The notes under the pieces are model-generated. The model worked only from the letters and a program-made list of their open reading frames with translations. It made no database searches and was not told the origin of the DNA. A program made the position numbers and the translations under genes. 64,000 bases of DNA from Streptomyces sp. NBC_01750. Its GTDB lineage: Bacteria; Actinomycetota; Actinomycetes; Streptomycetales; Streptomycetaceae. Each line of letters begins with the position of its first letter. Positions within the stretch are counted from its first letter, which is position 1. Of the stretch, positions 1 through 9,011 are shown piece by piece. The stretch is from contig NZ_CP109137.1 of NCBI RefSeq assembly GCF_035918095.1, positions 5,768,001 through 5,832,000 on the forward strand. The letters are read 5' to 3'.

Positions 1-76
1 GTAGGCTCGGGCATATGCGTAATGGGGTTTCCTGGCGATCGTTACAGACCTGCAGGTCGACCCGGGGAGGGGCGCG

Positions 77-256
77 ATGAACGACAGTGGCGCTTTACTC
101 CCCTGGCTCGTCATACGGCGGGACGACAACGGGAACCGCTACCGCGTCGGCATGTACGCCACCAGGGACGAGGCGCAGCAGATCGCGGACACCCTCGACG
201 GTCGCGGCCACAAGCAGCTCTACTGGGTCGAGCGTGTAGGTCAGGCGGCCCATTAG
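77..256 (+). CDS. Small solo SPOR-domain-like protein (59 aa)
   Basis: The ATG follows a strong GGGGAGGGGCGCG ribosome site and gives a 59-residue protein too short for most ORF callers. The sequence runs LPWLVIRRDDNGNRYRVGMY, then an ATRDEAQQIADTLDGRGHKQ segment and a YWVERV strand. This strand-helix-strand pattern with spaced aromatics resembles a single SPOR repeat, the fold that binds denuded glycan strands in other proteins. There is no signal peptide or membrane segment, so a cytoplasmic role is more likely here than septal peptidoglycan binding. It lies about 95 bp upstream of a Nudix gene on the same strand. The SPOR assignment rests on pattern alone; the gene itself looks secure. Confidence 0.75.
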   Translation: MNDSGALLPWLVIRRDDNGNRYRVGMYATRDEAQQIADTLDGRGHKQLYWVERVGQAAH

Positions 257-351
257 CCGGGGCACGACAGCCTTTTCCACGGCGCTCTCCCGGCCGGACT
301 TCGTGCGGGTAAGGTCCAGCCTGACGGATTCCGCATGAGTGAGGGCAGGGC

Positions 352-753
352 ATGTCGGTCTTGATCGACACGGTGGCGTGGGTGCGGGTGGAGAACGGCA
401 GGATCCTCTGCGCGCGCTCCCGGGGCAAGGACGTCTACTACATCCCCGGCGGGAAGCGGGAGGGTGGCGAGAATGATCTGCAGACCCTGCTCCGCGAGGT
501 CGAAGAGGAACTGAGCGTGGCCGTCCTCCCGGCGACCGTGTCGCATGTGGGCACATACGAAGCCCAGGCTCACGGTCATTCGGACGGCGTTGTCGTGCGC
601 ATGAGCTGCTACGCCGGTGACTACCGGGGCACGCTGATCGCCAGCAGTGAGATCGAGGAAATCGCCTGGCTGTCCTACCTCGACCGGGCGCAGGTCCCTC
701 CGGTCGACCAACTGCTCTTCGATGAGCTCAAGGCGTCGGGCGAACTGGACTGA
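352..753 (+). CDS. Nudix hydrolase
   Basis: This 133-residue protein belongs to the Nudix family, which hydrolyses nucleoside diphosphates linked to another moiety. The Nudix box is visible at about residues 33-56: GGKREGGE, seven residues, then REVEEELSV. It matches G-x5-E-x7-R-E-U-x-E-E except that the usual Gly near the end is Ser. The REVEEE glutamates would bind Mg2+. The substrate cannot be read from the sequence. The ATG is preceded by GAGGGCAGGG. It is a single-domain, typical-length member, on the same strand as the SPOR gene upstream. About 235 bp of noncoding DNA follow, in which I see no clear element. Confidence 0.9.
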   Translation: MSVLIDTVAWVRVENGRILCARSRGKDVYYIPGGKREGGENDLQTLLREVEEELSVAVLPATVSHVGTYEAQAHGHSDGVVVRMSCYAGDYRGTLIASSEIEEIAWLSYLDRAQVPPVDQLLFDELKASGELD

Positions 754-990
754 CCCTCGTCGTGCGAGCGGACGGGCTGAGGGCCGACGTGTCACGGCCC
801 GACATGTCAGTTCTGTGTAAGCCTGTTGAGCCAGGCTCGGCCGGGCCATGACGGATCACCAATTTGTCGGCCGGTCCAGCCCGAACCGCTCACCGGGTGC
901 GAAGGCGGCGCGCGAATGACGCGTGCGCCCGTACGCGCCTCGGTGGCTCATTGATCCGGTGACCGGGGTGCCTCGTACCAAATATCGGGT

Positions 991-1458
991 ATGCCCTGGT
1001 TAGTCCCTGAAGTGGGGCATGGTCTGCTGCTGGTCCGGGAAGTGGGCAGCGTGATCGACACTGATGGCGAATGCGCCGAGTGGACCTTTCCTGCCGAGGC
1101 CGGTGCCGTGCGCACCGCCCGTCACGCCGTCCGCGACACCCTTCGCGCCTGGGGACTGGATTCGGTGATCGGTGATGTCACCGTGCTGCTGGTCAGTGAG
1201 CTGGTGACCAACTCCCTGCGGTACGCGTCGGGCCCGATCGGTGTCCGGCTGGTCCGGCCGGAACGGGGCGCCACCGCCCCCGCTCTGCTGGTGGAAGTCT
1301 CCGATCCGCTGCCGGATCCCCCCACCGAACGCAACGCGGAGCCCGACGAGGAGAGCGGCCGCGGTCTGCAACTGGTGGCCGGCGCGGCTCGCCGCTGGGG
1401 AACGCGGCGGGGCAGGAACGGCAAGACCGTGTGGTTCGAGCTGCCCGTCGCTGGTTAG
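991..1458 (+). CDS. Stand-alone HATPase anti-sigma-type ATP-binding protein
   Basis: A 155-residue single-domain protein of the SpoIIAB/RsbW-type HATPase_c_2 family, which typically binds or phosphorylates sigma factors or anti-sigma antagonists. The N-box is LLVSELVTNSLRYASG (about residues 66-81), a DPLP segment replaces the G1 box, and SGRGLQLV is the G2 box. It closely resembles the C-terminal HATPase domain of the next gene (SELVTNALRYG and GGRGLQLV), so the two probably act in one switch. No good ribosome site precedes the ATG. An alternative GTG at 1051 would drop the first 20 residues. Partner sigma factor or antagonist unknown. Confidence 0.85.
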   Translation: MPWLVPEVGHGLLLVREVGSVIDTDGECAEWTFPAEAGAVRTARHAVRDTLRAWGLDSVIGDVTVLLVSELVTNSLRYASGPIGVRLVRPERGATAPALLVEVSDPLPDPPTERNAEPDEESGRGLQLVAGAARRWGTRRGRNGKTVWFELPVAG

Positions 1459-1625
1459 AAGAGTCAGGGGACAACGATCACGTCGGAGCGGTTCCGGCCG
1501 GTTCGGACTCGGCCGAAAATGAACGAGACCGTGCTGTGATCGTGAACGCCGTGTCGGTCGGAGCCGTAGTGCTGAATACTGCGGTCATGGCCGGTCCGGT
1601 GCGGTGAGCTGGAGGGGACGGTCGC

Positions 1626-4214
1626 GTGAGCGAAATACCTGGGACGGCGAGCGGTGTCGTGTGGCAGAGCAGCCCACCTGGCTCGATCTATGACTACATC
1701 AAGGTTGCCTCTTTCTCGATCGGGGCCGACGGGCTGGTCGACCAGTGGAGTCGGCGTGCCGTCGACCTCTTCGGCATCACCCCTGACGAGGTCAGGGGCA
1801 AGGACCCGATCGAGGTCTTCATGCCCGCCGAGCTGCGCCCGCGCGGCCACCGGAAGGTCGCCGAGATACTCGACGGCAAGGAGTGGACCGGCCTGGTCCC
1901 TTTCCGCATGCCGGGTCGGGACGGCGCGCACGGCGTAGCCGAGGTCTATGTGATGCCGAGCGAGACGGAGCGTGGCGAAAGGGCTGCGCTCTGCATCGTG
2001 GTCGACGTCCGGGCACTGCGCCGGATCGAAACTGATCTCGCCGCGTCGCAGGCTATTTTCGGCCAATCTCCTTTTGGCTTCCTCCTCTTCGGCACGGATC
2101 TCACGGTGCAGCGCGCCAACCAGCGCTTTGCCATGGTCTTCGGGGGCGCCGTCGAAGACCACCGCGGGCGCACCGTCCACGACTATCTCGCCCGCCCCGA
2201 GGCGGAGCGGATGAACGCCTCACTGCGCCGCGTACTGGAGACCGGCGAATCCGCCATCGATCTCCAGATCGTCGGGAGTGCCCCGGGCAGCGCGGACCGC
2301 AGGCACTGGTCGATCAATCTCTACCGGGTGCACAGCGGAACCGGCCGGCCCATCGGCGTCGCCGGTCTGGGCACCGATGTCACCCGCCGCAACGTCGCCG
2401 CCCGCGAGGCCGCGAACGCCCGGCGGAATCTCGCGCTCCTCAACGAGGCGAGCGCCCGCATCGGCAACTCCCTCGACCTGGAGACCACCGCCCGCGAACT
2501 CCTCGACGTCGCCGTCCCCGGCTTCTGCGACCTCGCATCGGTCGACCTGTTCCTGGGGCTCCTCACCGGCGACGAGGCCCCGCCCGGCCGGGCCGACGGC
2601 AGCGCCGAGCTGCGCAGGGTCGCCTTCGCCAGCGCCGTCTCCGACGCCCCGCTGGTGACGACCCCCGGCTGCCGGTCCGATGGCGGCACCCCCACCGCCG
2701 TCGGCGAGGTCCACCGCTATCCCTTCAACTCGCCCTGTGCGAGCGCCCTGCGCACCGCCCGGGTCCAGTCGATCCCGGGCGAGGAAGGCACCCTCGTCCA
2801 GTCCACGCTCGCGGTGCCGATGGTCGCGCACGACACCGTCGTCGGACTTGTCCAGTTCTCCCGTACGAAGGGCAGCGAGCCCTTCGGGGAACGGGACCGG
2901 GCGCTCGCCACCGAGCTCGCCGCCCGCGCCGCCGTCTGTATAGACAACGCCCGGCTCTACCGCAGGGAGCACGAGCGGGCACTGATCCTCCAGCGCAGCC
3001 TGCTCCCGCCGGGCGACCCGGAGGCCGCGGGACTCGACATCGCCTGCCGCTATCTCCCGGGCAATACGGCCACCGAGGTCGGCGGGGACTGGTTCGACGT
3101 CATCGAACTGCCCGGCCACCGCACAGCCTTGGTCGTGGGCGATGTGATGGGCCGCGGTCTGCGGGCCGCCGTCGCCATGGGTGAACTGCGCACAGCGGTA
3201 CGGACCTTGGCGCTGCTGGACCTGGAGCCGGCGGAAGTACTTTCCGCGCTCGACGAGATCGCCCGCGGCCTCGGCAGCCCCAGCGGTACCCAGCAGGCCT
3301 CGCGCGTCGCCCACAAGTCCCGTGACGCCGACCTCTCCGAGGTCTATCTCGCGACCTGCGTCTACGCCGTCTACGACCCCGTCACCCGACGCTGCACCTT
3401 CGCCAACGCCGGCCATCTGCCACCCGTCCTCGTCGAACCGGGCGAGGAGGCACTGCTGCTCGACGTGCCGCCGGGGATGCCGCTCGGTGTGGGCGGCGAG
3501 CCCTTCGAGGAGGTGGAGGTCGAGCTCCCGGAGGGCGCGCTCCTCGCGCTCTACACCGACGGGCTCGTCGAATCCCGGGACCACCCGCTCGACGAGGGCC
3601 TGCGTGCCTTCCGGACCGCGCTCACCGATCCCTCCCGCCCGTCGCCCGGCCACCATCCCTCGACGACGGCGCTGCGCGCCGGTACCTCACGCTCCCTGGA
3701 AGACGTCTGCGACCACGTGCTGAACACTCTCGACACCCGGCACGGCGAGGACGACATCGCGCTGCTGATGGCACGCATCCAGGGGTTGCCCACGGAGGCG
3801 GTGGGCGACTGGCGGCTGCCGCGCGAGCCCCGATCGGTGGGACGGGCCCGTGAGCTGGCCCGCGCCCAGCTGATCACCTGGGACCTCGAATCGCTGGTGG
3901 ACACGGTCGAGCTGCTCGTCAGCGAACTGGTCACCAACGCCCTGCGGTACGGCGAGGACGAGATCCGGCTGCGGCTGCTGCGCGACCGCACCCTTGTCTG
4001 CGAGGTGTGGGACGCCGGCCTCGTACAGCCCAGACGGCGACGGGCCCGCGACACCGACGAGGGCGGCCGTGGACTGCAGCTCGTCGGACTGCTGAGCGCG
4101 GCCTGGGGCTCGCGCCGGACCCCACGCGGCAAGACGGTCTGGTTCGAACTCGCCCTGCCCGATGGTGACTCGACGGCCGAGCCCACCGTCGAGCAGCTGC
4201 TCAGCATGTTCTGA
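1626..4214 (+). CDS. PAS-PAS-GAF-SpoIIE phosphatase-HATPase regulator
   Basis: An 862-residue multidomain signalling protein. PAS-like segments lie at about 20-125 and 135-245, followed by a GAF domain (about 265-440) and a SpoIIE/PP2C phosphatase domain (about 455-690). The metal-binding motifs are GGDWFD and VVGDVMGRG, and LYTDGLVE lies later in the domain. A C-terminal HATPase_c_2 domain (about 715-855) carries SELVTNALRYG and GGRGLQLV. Proteins of this build in Streptomyces usually dephosphorylate STAS-type anti-anti-sigma factors while also carrying an RsbW-like kinase, giving sensor, phosphatase and kinase in one chain. There is no transmembrane segment. The GTG start follows GGAGGGGA. 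It lies about 170 bp after the related solo HATPase gene. Ligand unknown. Confidence 0.92.
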   Translation: MSEIPGTASGVVWQSSPPGSIYDYIKVASFSIGADGLVDQWSRRAVDLFGITPDEVRGKDPIEVFMPAELRPRGHRKVAEILDGKEWTGLVPFRMPGRDGAHGVAEVYVMPSETERGERAALCIVVDVRALRRIETDLAASQAIFGQSPFGFLLFGTDLTVQRANQRFAMVFGGAVEDHRGRTVHDYLARPEAERMNASLRRVLETGESAIDLQIVGSAPGSADRRHWSINLYRVHSGTGRPIGVAGLGTDVTRRNVAAREAANARRNLALLNEASARIGNSLDLETTARELLDVAVPGFCDLASVDLFLGLLTGDEAPPGRADGSAELRRVAFASAVSDAPLVTTPGCRSDGGTPTAVGEVHRYPFNSPCASALRTARVQSIPGEEGTLVQSTLAVPMVAHDTVVGLVQFSRTKGSEPFGERDRALATELAARAAVCIDNARLYRREHERALILQRSLLPPGDPEAAGLDIACRYLPGNTATEVGGDWFDVIELPGHRTALVVGDVMGRGLRAAVAMGELRTAVRTLALLDLEPAEVLSALDEIARGLGSPSGTQQASRVAHKSRDADLSEVYLATCVYAVYDPVTRRCTFANAGHLPPVLVEPGEEALLLDVPPGMPLGVGGEPFEEVEVELPEGALLALYTDGLVESRDHPLDEGLRAFRTALTDPSRPSPGHHPSTTALRAGTSRSLEDVCDHVLNTLDTRHGEDDIALLMARIQGLPTEAVGDWRLPREPRSVGRARELARAQLITWDLESLVDTVELLVSELVTNALRYGEDEIRLRLLRDRTLVCEVWDAGLVQPRRRRARDTDEGGRGLQLVGLLSAAWGSRRTPRGKTVWFELALPDGDSTAEPTVEQLLSMF

Positions 4215-4239
4215 CACCCGGATTGTCGGACCCGTGATC

Positions 4240-4245
4240 TAGCCT
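4240..4245 (+). promoter_or_regulatory. Candidate -10 of a leaderless transcript
   Basis: TAGCCT lies 8 nt before the ATG at 4254, and no ribosome site precedes that ATG. This is the usual geometry of an actinobacterial leaderless mRNA. No recognisable -35 is present, so this is an inference. Confidence 0.4.
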
Positions 4246-4253
4246 TGCGGCCC

Positions 4254-5402
4254 ATGGGGATCAACAAGCAGGTGGGGATGCGCGAGCGCGTACGGGCGCT
4301 GCGCGGGGCTCCGGGCGCGCGTGCGCTCGTTCCGGGTGCGCGCGCGCTCGTACGGGGGTGGCGCAGCCCCCGCCTGAAGTGGCCCAGGCGGATCGCGCTC
4401 ACCCTCGCCGTCCTCCTCCTTCTCCCCGCCCTCGGCGGTGCGATCGCGCTGCGCGCCAACTACGCGGGTGACATCGAAGAAGGCACCAGGACGCGCGGCA
4501 AGGACGCCATCTGGCTCGGTCACGCCTGGGTGGACGGCCGGAAGAAGGACGCCGACCTGGACGCCTTCGCCCGACGTATACGGGGCGCCGGGATACGCGA
4601 CCTGTACGTCCACGCCGGGCCGCTCGAGCACGACGGGACGCTTCCCGCCGACCGTTATGCACGTGCGCGGTGGCTGATCGACGCCGTACACCGGAAGCTC
4701 CCTGGTATACGCGTGCAGGCCTGGCTCGGCGACAAGCTGGCGAGCGAGGACCCGGTCGGACTGCGGCTGCCCGATGCCGGCACCAGGGCCGCCGTAGTGC
4801 GGTCCACCAGGCAGGTCCTCGACGCGGGCTTCGGCGGCATCCACTACGACCTGGAGCCGCTGCACTCGGGCGACCGCGACTATCTGTCCCTGCTGGACGA
4901 TCTGCGCGAGCTCACCCGTGCCCGCAAGGTCCCGCTCTCCATAGCGGCCCACCAGATCGATCCGCTGCCCGCACTCCACTCCGTCGCCGGCGGGCTCACA
5001 GGGCACCCCAAGTGGTGGTCGCAGGAGTTCTTCGGCCAGGTCGCCCGCCGGGTCGACCAGATCGCCGTGATGTCGTACGACACCTCCATGCCGCTGGAGA
5101 GTCTGTACGGCGGCTATGTCGCCCAGCAGACCAGCCTCGCCCTGGAAGTCACCCCGGAGGAGACCGACTTGCTGATGGGGCTGCCCTTCTTCCACGAGGA
5201 CGGCGTCGGGCACCACGAGTCCGCGGAGACGGTCGCGGCCGCGGTCCGTGGCACCCGGCTGGGCCTGGGGCGCACGGACCGCGGCCGTGAGCGGTTCGGG
5301 GTTGCGCTGTATGTCGACTTCGCGGCGGAGGAGGGCGACTGGACGGCGTACCGGGAAGGATGGGGGAGTCCCGCCGCCGGTCCTCGACGGGGCGTGTCCT
5401 AG
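4254..5402 (+). CDS. Membrane-anchored GH18-like hydrolase
   Basis: A 382-residue protein. A positively charged N-terminus leads to one membrane segment (about residues 44-64, IALTLAVLLLLPALGGAIAL), with the rest outside. The outer part looks like a TIM-barrel glycosidase: GFGGIHYDLEP resembles the DGIxxDxE catalytic strand of family GH18, with the glutamate as candidate acid. WLGHAWVDG, YVHAGPLEHDG and VDQIAVMSYDTSMP fit other barrel strands. Substrate unknown; chitin-like or peptidoglycan glycans are possible. The ATG has no ribosome site, and a candidate -10 sits 8 nt upstream. A TTG at 4245 is the other possible start. Its TAG stop shares a CTAG tetramer with the stop of the convergent sdhB. 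Confidence 0.7.
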   Translation: MGINKQVGMRERVRALRGAPGARALVPGARALVRGWRSPRLKWPRRIALTLAVLLLLPALGGAIALRANYAGDIEEGTRTRGKDAIWLGHAWVDGRKKDADLDAFARRIRGAGIRDLYVHAGPLEHDGTLPADRYARARWLIDAVHRKLPGIRVQAWLGDKLASEDPVGLRLPDAGTRAAVVRSTRQVLDAGFGGIHYDLEPLHSGDRDYLSLLDDLRELTRARKVPLSIAAHQIDPLPALHSVAGGLTGHPKWWSQEFFGQVARRVDQIAVMSYDTSMPLESLYGGYVAQQTSLALEVTPEETDLLMGLPFFHEDGVGHHESAETVAAAVRGTRLGLGRTDRGRERFGVALYVDFAAEEGDWTAYREGWGSPAAGPRRGVS

Positions 5403-6190
5403 GAGTCCCTCCCCTGGTCGGTCGCCCCGCGGCGCTTGATCTTGTCGCCCAGCCACACCAGCGGGTCGTACTTACGGTCCACCGCCCGTTCCTTCAGCGG
5501 GATCAGCGCATTGTCCGTGATCTTGATGCCCTCGGGGCACACCTCCGTACAGCACTTCGTGATGTTGCAGTACCCGAGGCCGTGCTCGTCCTGGGCGGCC
5601 TTCTTGCGGTCCAGGCCCGCTTCGGCCGCCGCGTCCAGCGGATGCATGTCCAGCTCCGCCACCCGCATCAGGAAACGCGGACCCGCGAACGCGGCCTTGT
5701 TCTCCTCGTGGTCGCGCACCACATGACAGGTGTCCTGGCACAGGAAGCACTCGATGCACTTGCGGAACTCCTGCGAGCGGTCCACATCCATCTGCTGCAT
5801 CCGGTAGTCGCCGGCCTTCACACCCGGCGGCGGCACGAAGGAGGGAACCTCCCGGGCCTTCGCGTAGTTGAAGGACACATCCGTCACCAGGTCCCGCACC
5901 ACAGGGAACGCCCGCAGCGGCGTCACCGTGATCGTCTCCTCCCGCGAGAAGACCGACATCCGGGTCATGCACAACAGCCGCGGCCGGCCGTTGATCTCGG
6001 CGCTGCACGAACCGCACTTGCCCGCCTTGCAGTTCCAGCGGACCGCGAGGTCGGAGGCCTGGGTGGCCTGGAGGCGGTGGATGATGTCGAGGACGACCTC
6101 CCCGTCGTTCACCTCGACGGCGAAGTCCTCCAGCGCCCCGCCGTCCGCATCACCGCGCCAGACCCTGAAGGCCGCTTCGTAGCTGCTCAC
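5399..6190 (-). CDS. sdhB: Succinate dehydrogenase iron-sulfur subunit
   Basis: The iron-sulfur electron-transfer subunit (263 aa) of succinate:menaquinone oxidoreductase. The N-terminal ferredoxin fold carries the [2Fe-2S] ligands CKAGKCGSC with a later C (RPRLLC). The C-terminal half carries CIECFLCQDTC and CNITKCCTEVCPEG, the ligands of the [4Fe-4S] and [3Fe-4S] clusters. The start is the GTG whose GTGA overlaps the TGA of sdhA, so translation is probably coupled. Longer upstream readings would lie inside sdhA. It is the last gene of the minus-strand operon. The set resembles the mycobacterial Sdh1 proteins rather than the classical sdhCDAB arrangement. Confidence 0.93.
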   Translation of the reverse strand: MSSYEAAFRVWRGDADGGALEDFAVEVNDGEVVLDIIHRLQATQASDLAVRWNCKAGKCGSCSAEINGRPRLLCMTRMSVFSREETITVTPLRAFPVVRDLVTDVSFNYAKAREVPSFVPPPGVKAGDYRMQQMDVDRSQEFRKCIECFLCQDTCHVVRDHEENKAAFAGPRFLMRVAELDMHPLDAAAEAGLDRKKAAQDEHGLGYCNITKCCTEVCPEGIKITDNALIPLKERAVDRKYDPLVWLGDKIKRRGATDQGRDS

Positions 6191-8127
6191 TCGTAGAGCT
6201 CCTCTTCGGCGAGGTACTTGACCAGCTCCTCCTTCTCGTAGAGAGCGAGCAGGTCGGGTCGGATGGGCTCGGTCGTCTTCCGAGCGAGTGAGATCTGGCC
6301 GCGCACCGGATCGGTGGCCGCCAACCCTCCCGTCGGATCGATCAGTTGGCACAGCAGATTGACCCGCCGCCACTCGCGCTCCATGGTGGGGCAGTCCTCG
6401 CGAGTGTGCCCGCCGCGGCTCTCCGTGCGCTCCAGTGCCGCCCGCGCGATGCACTCGCTGACCATCAGCATGTTGCGCAGGTCCAGCGACAGGTGCCAGC
6501 CGGGGTTGAACTGCCGGTGGCCCTCGACTCCGGCCCGCCGGGCCCGCACCCGCAGGTCGGCCAGTTTCTCCAGGGCCTGCCTCATCTCTGACTCGCGGCG
6601 GATGATGCCGACCAGGTCGTTCATCGTCTGCTGGAGCTCCTGGTGGAGGGTGTACGGATTCTCGGGCGGCCGCCCGTTCTCCTCACCCGGCTGCGGCCCC
6701 TCGGCGCTGAACGGACGCAGTGCCTCCGCCGCGGCCTCGTCCATCTGGGCCTCCTCCAGCGCCGGGCGCTCGCCGAGCCCCTGCGCGTACTCGGCGGCGT
6801 GCAGCCCCGCCCGCCGGCCGAAGACCAGCAGGTCGGACAGGGAATTCCCGCCGAGCCGGTTGGAGCCGTGCATCCCGCCCGCGACCTCGCCCGCCGCGAA
6901 CAGGCCCGGGACGCCGACCGCCGCCGCGGTGTCGGACTCGACGGCGATGCCGCCCATCACGTAGTGGCACGTCGGGCCGACCTCCATCGCCTCGGCCGTG
7001 ATGTCGACGTCCGCAAGCTCCTTGAACTGGTGGTACATCGACGGCAGCCGGCGCCGGATCACCTCGGCCGGCATACGGGTCGAGACATCCAGGAACACCC
7101 CGCCGTGCGGGGAGCCGCGGCCCGCCTTCACCTCGGAGTTGATGGCGCGGGCCACCTCGTCGCGCGGCAGCAGCTCGGGAGGACGCCGGTTGTGGTCCGG
7201 GTCCTCGTACCAGCGGTCGCCCTCCTCCTCCGACTGCGCGTACTTCTCCTTGAAGACGTCAGGGACATAGTCGAACATGAACCGCTTGCCCTCGGAGTTG
7301 CGCAGCACCCCTCCGTCGCCACGCACCGATTCGGTGACCAGGATGCCCTTCACCGAGGGCGGCCAGACCATGCCGGTCGGATGGAACTGCACGAACTCCA
7401 TGTTGAGCAGCGGCGCGCCGGCCAGCAGCGCGAGCGCGTGCCCGTCGCCGGTGTACTCCCAGGAGTTCGACGTCACCTTGAAGGATTTGCCGATGCCGCC
7501 GGTGGACAGCACCACGGACGGCGCTTCGAGAACGAAGAAGCGCCCGGACTCGCGCTCGTAGCAGAAAGTGCCGGAGACCCTGTCCCCGTCCTTCAGCACG
7601 CGGGTGACCGTGCACTCCTGGAAGACCTTCAACCGGGCTTCGTAGTCCCCGAATTCCTCCTTGTCCTCCTGCTGCAGCGAGACGATCTTCTGCTGCAGGG
7701 TGCGGATCAGCTCCAGGCCGGTGCGGTCGCCGACGTGCGCCAGGCGCGGGTATTCGTGCCCGCCGAAGTTGCGCTGGGAGATCTTCCCGTCGGCCGTACG
7801 GTCGAAGAGCGCGCCCCAGGTCTCCAGCTCCCAGACCCGGTCGGGCGCCTCGCGCGCGTGCAGCTCCGCCATCCGCCACTGGTTGAGGAACTTTCCGCCG
7901 CGCATGGTGTCGCGGAAGTGCACCTGCCAGTTGTCCCCGGAGTTCACATTGCCCATGGAAGCGGCGATGCCGCCCTCGGCCATCACCGTATGAGCCTTGC
8001 CGAAGAGGGACTTGCAGATCACCGCGGTTCGGGCGCCCCGCTCGCGCGCCTCGATGGCGGCGCGCAGGCCCGCGCCGCCCGCACCCACCACCACGACGTC
8101 CCACTGCTGTCGTTCGAGTTGCGTCAT
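6187..8127 (-). CDS. sdhA: Succinate dehydrogenase flavoprotein subunit
   Basis: The 646-residue flavoprotein catalytic subunit. VVVVGAGGAGLRAAIEA is the dinucleotide-binding motif. KAHTVMAEGGI contains the His (about H46) expected to hold FAD covalently. FHPTG and ESVRGDGG belong to the substrate site and capping domain, and GSNRLGGNSL is also conserved. Length is normal. The ATG at 8127 is chosen because the sdhC stop lies just before it (TGACATG), giving 1-nt spacing. A longer reading to 8157 would overlap sdhC. It transfers electrons from succinate through SdhB to the membrane anchor SdhC. Reverse fumarate reduction is also possible for this class. Confidence 0.95.
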   Translation of the reverse strand: MTQLERQQWDVVVVGAGGAGLRAAIEARERGARTAVICKSLFGKAHTVMAEGGIAASMGNVNSGDNWQVHFRDTMRGGKFLNQWRMAELHAREAPDRVWELETWGALFDRTADGKISQRNFGGHEYPRLAHVGDRTGLELIRTLQQKIVSLQQEDKEEFGDYEARLKVFQECTVTRVLKDGDRVSGTFCYERESGRFFVLEAPSVVLSTGGIGKSFKVTSNSWEYTGDGHALALLAGAPLLNMEFVQFHPTGMVWPPSVKGILVTESVRGDGGVLRNSEGKRFMFDYVPDVFKEKYAQSEEEGDRWYEDPDHNRRPPELLPRDEVARAINSEVKAGRGSPHGGVFLDVSTRMPAEVIRRRLPSMYHQFKELADVDITAEAMEVGPTCHYVMGGIAVESDTAAAVGVPGLFAAGEVAGGMHGSNRLGGNSLSDLLVFGRRAGLHAAEYAQGLGERPALEEAQMDEAAAEALRPFSAEGPQPGEENGRPPENPYTLHQELQQTMNDLVGIIRRESEMRQALEKLADLRVRARRAGVEGHRQFNPGWHLSLDLRNMLMVSECIARAALERTESRGGHTREDCPTMEREWRRVNLLCQLIDPTGGLAATDPVRGQISLARKTTEPIRPDLLALYEKEELVKYLAEEELYE

Positions 8128-8128
8128 G

Positions 8129-8950
8129 TCAGAAGAACCTCGGATCGTCGAAGGCACCGGACGCGACGAGATAGACGTAGAAGTCGGCGAGCGCGACGCT
8201 GATCAACGACGTCCATGCGAGAAGCATGTGGCGTTCGTTCAGCTTGCCGACCCAGCCCCACAGGCGGTAGCGCACCGGGTGTTCGGAGAAATGTTTCAGC
8301 CGGCCGCCGATGATGTGCCGACAGGAGTGGCAGGAGAAGGCGTACGCCCAGATCAGCACGATGTTGACCAGGAAGACGAGGGTGCCGAGGCCCATATGGC
8401 CCCACTCGTAGTGCTCGTTGCGGAAGGCGAGCACAGTGTCGTACGTGAGGATTCCGGCGACCGGGATCGCCGCGTAGAAGAAGTACCGGTGGATGTTCTG
8501 CAGGATCAGCGGGAAGCGGGTCTCGCCGGTGTACTTCTTGTGCGGTTCGGCGACCGCGCAGGCCGGGGGCGACGCCCAGAAGCCCCGGTAGTAGGCCTTG
8601 CGGTAGTAGTAGCAGGTCAGCCGGAAGCCCAGTGGGAAGATCAGGATCAGCAGCGCGGGGGACAGGCCCCACCAGCTGCCGAAGATCTCCCAGTTGGGGC
8701 CGCCCCGCATGGGTACGCAGTTCTCGGCGAGGCAGGGCGAGTAGAACGGCGAGACATACGGCGCTGCGTAGTAGTCGGCGTTCGAGAAGGCGCGCCACGT
8801 CGAGTAGACGATGAACGCGAGCAGCCCGGCGGCAGTCAGGGCCGGGGCGAGCCACCAGCGGTCCGTCCGCAGATGGCGGAGGCCGATGGCGGCGCGCGTG
8901 GCGCCGTGTACGCCTGTATTGATTTGTGGTGGTTCGGTACCAGTGGCCAA
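8129..8950 (-). CDS. sdhC: Sdh1-type succinate dehydrogenase membrane anchor
   Basis: A 273-residue membrane protein with about five hydrophobic helices, among them residues 34-50, 95-113, 155-173, 188-206 and 243-262. It is unlike the small classical SdhC/SdhD pair and is the only anchor gene here. A compact CHSCRH motif (C207, H208, C210, H212) closes one helix, and further cysteines lie at 73, 78, 113 and 131. I recall a mycobacterial Sdh1 structure with a membrane-embedded Rieske-type cluster, and this motif could supply its Cys and His ligands. The start is TTG after GGAG. It lies in the operon between a small coiled-coil gene and sdhA. Confidence 0.85.
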   Translation of the reverse strand: MATGTEPPQINTGVHGATRAAIGLRHLRTDRWWLAPALTAAGLLAFIVYSTWRAFSNADYYAAPYVSPFYSPCLAENCVPMRGGPNWEIFGSWWGLSPALLILIFPLGFRLTCYYYRKAYYRGFWASPPACAVAEPHKKYTGETRFPLILQNIHRYFFYAAIPVAGILTYDTVLAFRNEHYEWGHMGLGTLVFLVNIVLIWAYAFSCHSCRHIIGGRLKHFSEHPVRYRLWGWVGKLNERHMLLAWTSLISVALADFYVYLVASGAFDDPRFF

Positions 8951-9011
8951 CGAAGGCTCCGTATGGAGTGGGGTCGGGTGTGGGCTCCGGTGTGCCTACG
9001 GGCCGGGCCCG

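Noticed and set aside
6643..8202. 519-residue plus-strand open frame
   Set aside because: It is a shadow of sdhA.
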